Below are positions 42,660 to 43,605 of a stretch of DNA of 43,605 nucleotides, piece after piece. The DNA is from Sulfurovum sp. Its GTDB lineage: Bacteria > Campylobacterota > Campylobacteria > Campylobacterales > Sulfurovaceae. Every line of letters starts with the position of its first letter. Positions within the stretch are counted from its first letter, which is position 1. The stretch covers positions 1-43,605 of the forward strand of contig JALWLU010000109.1 in the NCBI GenBank assembly GCA_026996325.1. The letters are read 5' to 3'. The notes beneath the pieces were generated by a model. That model did not search any database. It was not told the origin of the DNA and saw only the letters and a list, made by a program, of their open reading frames with translations. The translations under genes were made by a program, and so were the position numbers.

Positions 42660-42743
42660 AATAGAAGCTTTGCGAAGCAAAGCATACCGACACTATTCAC
42701 TCTTCACCCTTCACTATTCACTCTCAAAAGGATACCTTTTGAG
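42660..42743 (+). repeat. Composite unit at the hemN start (right half of a foldback element)
   Basis: AATAGAAGC, a hairpin with arms GCTTTGC and GCAAAGC (loop GAA, 42667-42683), GCATACCGAC, five heptamers ACTATTC, ACTCTTC, ACCCTTC, ACTATTC, ACTCTCA (42692-42726), then a hairpin with arms CTCAAAAGG and CCTTTTGAG (loop ATA, 42723-42743) that contains the hemN SD and its TTG start. Confidence 0.85.
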
Positions 42744-43605
42744 CACCATTGATTTAGAAAAATTCGCCAAATACTCCAAACCGGGACCACGTTACACCTC
42801 CTACCCGACCGCGCTGGAGTTCAGTGACGCGTTCAAGTATGACGACTACATCGACTACCTTGAAAAGGGTGACGAAAAACTCTCGCTCTACGTACACCTG
42901 CCGTTCTGTCGAAGTGCCTGCTACTTCTGCGGCTGTAACGTCGTCTTCACCTCCAAAGAGGAGAAACTGAGCCAATACATCGAGTATCTCAAAAAAGAGA
43001 TCGATATTCTCGCACAGCACCTCGATACTACCAGAGAGGTGATCCAGTTTCACTTTGGGGGCGGCACACCCACCTTTTACAAAGCCTTCGAGCTGGACGA
43101 GATCGTCAGCTACATCAAGTCGAAGTTCCCCAACTGGAGTAACGATGCCGAGATCAGCGTCGAGATAGACCCACGCTTCTTCAATGAAGAGCAGATGAAA
43201 GTCTTCGCCAAACACGGCTTCAACCGCATCAGCTTCGGGGTGCAGGATTTCGACCCCAAGGTGCAGCAGGAGATCCACCGCATCCAGCCCTACGACCTGA
43301 CCAAGGCCGCCGTCGACCTGGCACGCAGATACGGCATAAACTCGATCAATGTAGACCTCATCTACGGTCTGCCCTATCAGACCTTCGAGAGCTTCAAAGC
43401 CACCCTACAAAAGGCCTTCTCGCTTGAGCCGGACAGACTGGCAGTCTTCAACTACGCCCATGTGCCCTGGCTGAAGAAAACAATGCGAAAGTTTGACGAA
43501 ACCACGCTGCCAAGTCCGGATGTGAAGCTGCAGATCTTCCAGTACACCATCGACTTCTTTGAGAACAACGGTTATAAAATGGTCGGCATGGACCACTTCG
43601 CAAAG
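42739..43605 (+). CDS. hemN: Oxygen-independent coproporphyrinogen III oxidase HemN, N-terminal 289 residues (partial)
   Basis: Radical SAM enzyme of anaerobic heme synthesis. The frame is open to the right edge. It starts at TTG 42739 with AAAAGGA 6 nt upstream, giving MSTIDLEKFAKYSKPGPRYTSYP. The cluster motif CRSACYFCGC (CxxxCxxC) is near residue 57, followed by FHFGGGTPTF and SVEIDPR. It shares the heme pathway with hemB. Odd: SD and start codon are both in the stem of a 9-bp hairpin at the end of a composite repeat. Confidence 0.95.
   Translation, partial: MSTIDLEKFAKYSKPGPRYTSYPTALEFSDAFKYDDYIDYLEKGDEKLSLYVHLPFCRSACYFCGCNVVFTSKEEKLSQYIEYLKKEIDILAQHLDTTREVIQFHFGGGTPTFYKAFELDEIVSYIKSKFPNWSNDAEISVEIDPRFFNEEQMKVFAKHGFNRISFGVQDFDPKVQQEIHRIQPYDLTKAAVDLARRYGINSINVDLIYGLPYQTFESFKATLQKAFSLEPDRLAVFNYAHVPWLKKTMRKFDETTLPSPDVKLQIFQYTIDFFENNGYKMVGMDHFAK

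Overview
The window looks like a chromosome segment of a Campylobacterota (Epsilonproteobacteria) species, most like the Sulfurovum/Sulfurimonas side. This rests on protein flavour and gene order. As I recall, Campylobacter jejuni has the same local blocks: leuS-lptE-folC-mfd, rplY-pth-lptG-lysA-pheA-hisC, rpmF/plsX/fabH next to ndk and a ferredoxin, clpA-aat, and hemN-argF-hemB-ribA-rsmG. No rRNA, tRNA, IS transposase, prophage or CRISPR array was seen.

Layout. 1-5891 (minus): leuS, lptE, folC, mfd (mfd runs off the left edge). 6098-8035 (plus): dnaX. 8039-13631 (minus): metK, 2[4Fe-4S] ferredoxin, ndk, yceD-like, rpmF, plsX, fabH, ymdB-like phosphodiesterase. 13845-21625 (minus): rplY, pth, lptG, lysA, pheA, hisC, a 69-residue ORF, dxs. 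21723-27186 (minus): clpS, clpA, aat, tal, pilT; clpS-clpA-aat is a compact N-degron module. 27267-29889 (plus): bioD, pyrB, pabB. 29886-37010 (minus): a 711-residue P-domain/LamG secreted protein, a lipoprotein, a 70-residue Tat-signal peptide, an HprK-like kinase and a PqqD-like protein, coupled into rsmG, then a PP0621-like protein, a conserved unknown, a rhomboid protease, a lipoprotein and an unknown. 37398-43605: amidase, ribA (minus), hemB, a toxin-antitoxin pair (minus), a second amidase, argF and the start of hemN.

Two things stand out. First, arrays of short, drifting 7-bp repeats occur all over the window, between genes and inside essential genes (mfd, folC, dnaX twice, lptE, pabB). 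In six places they belong to a composite unit: AATARAAGC, a small hairpin with a 7-bp stem, GCATACC, the heptamer array, and usually a second longer hairpin. Twice two such units face each other to form a roughly 205-bp foldback element placed exactly at a gene junction. One end encodes the last residues and stop of the upstream gene, and the other end provides the signal peptide (lptE) or the ribosome-binding site and start codon (hemN) of the downstream gene. I know of no description of such an element in this phylum, though heptamer repeats are known in cyanobacteria and Beggiatoaceae.

Second, the coupled operon at 32737-37010 pairs a PqqD-type peptide-binding protein and an HprK-like kinase with a tiny Tat-exported peptide that would leave only about 11 residues after cleavage, next to a lipoprotein and a large adhesin-like surface protein. 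It resembles the poorly understood 'HPr-rel-A' type cassettes and may be a peptide modification and export system.

Limits: all assignments are by eye from motifs and lengths. No database search, alignment or folding program was run.
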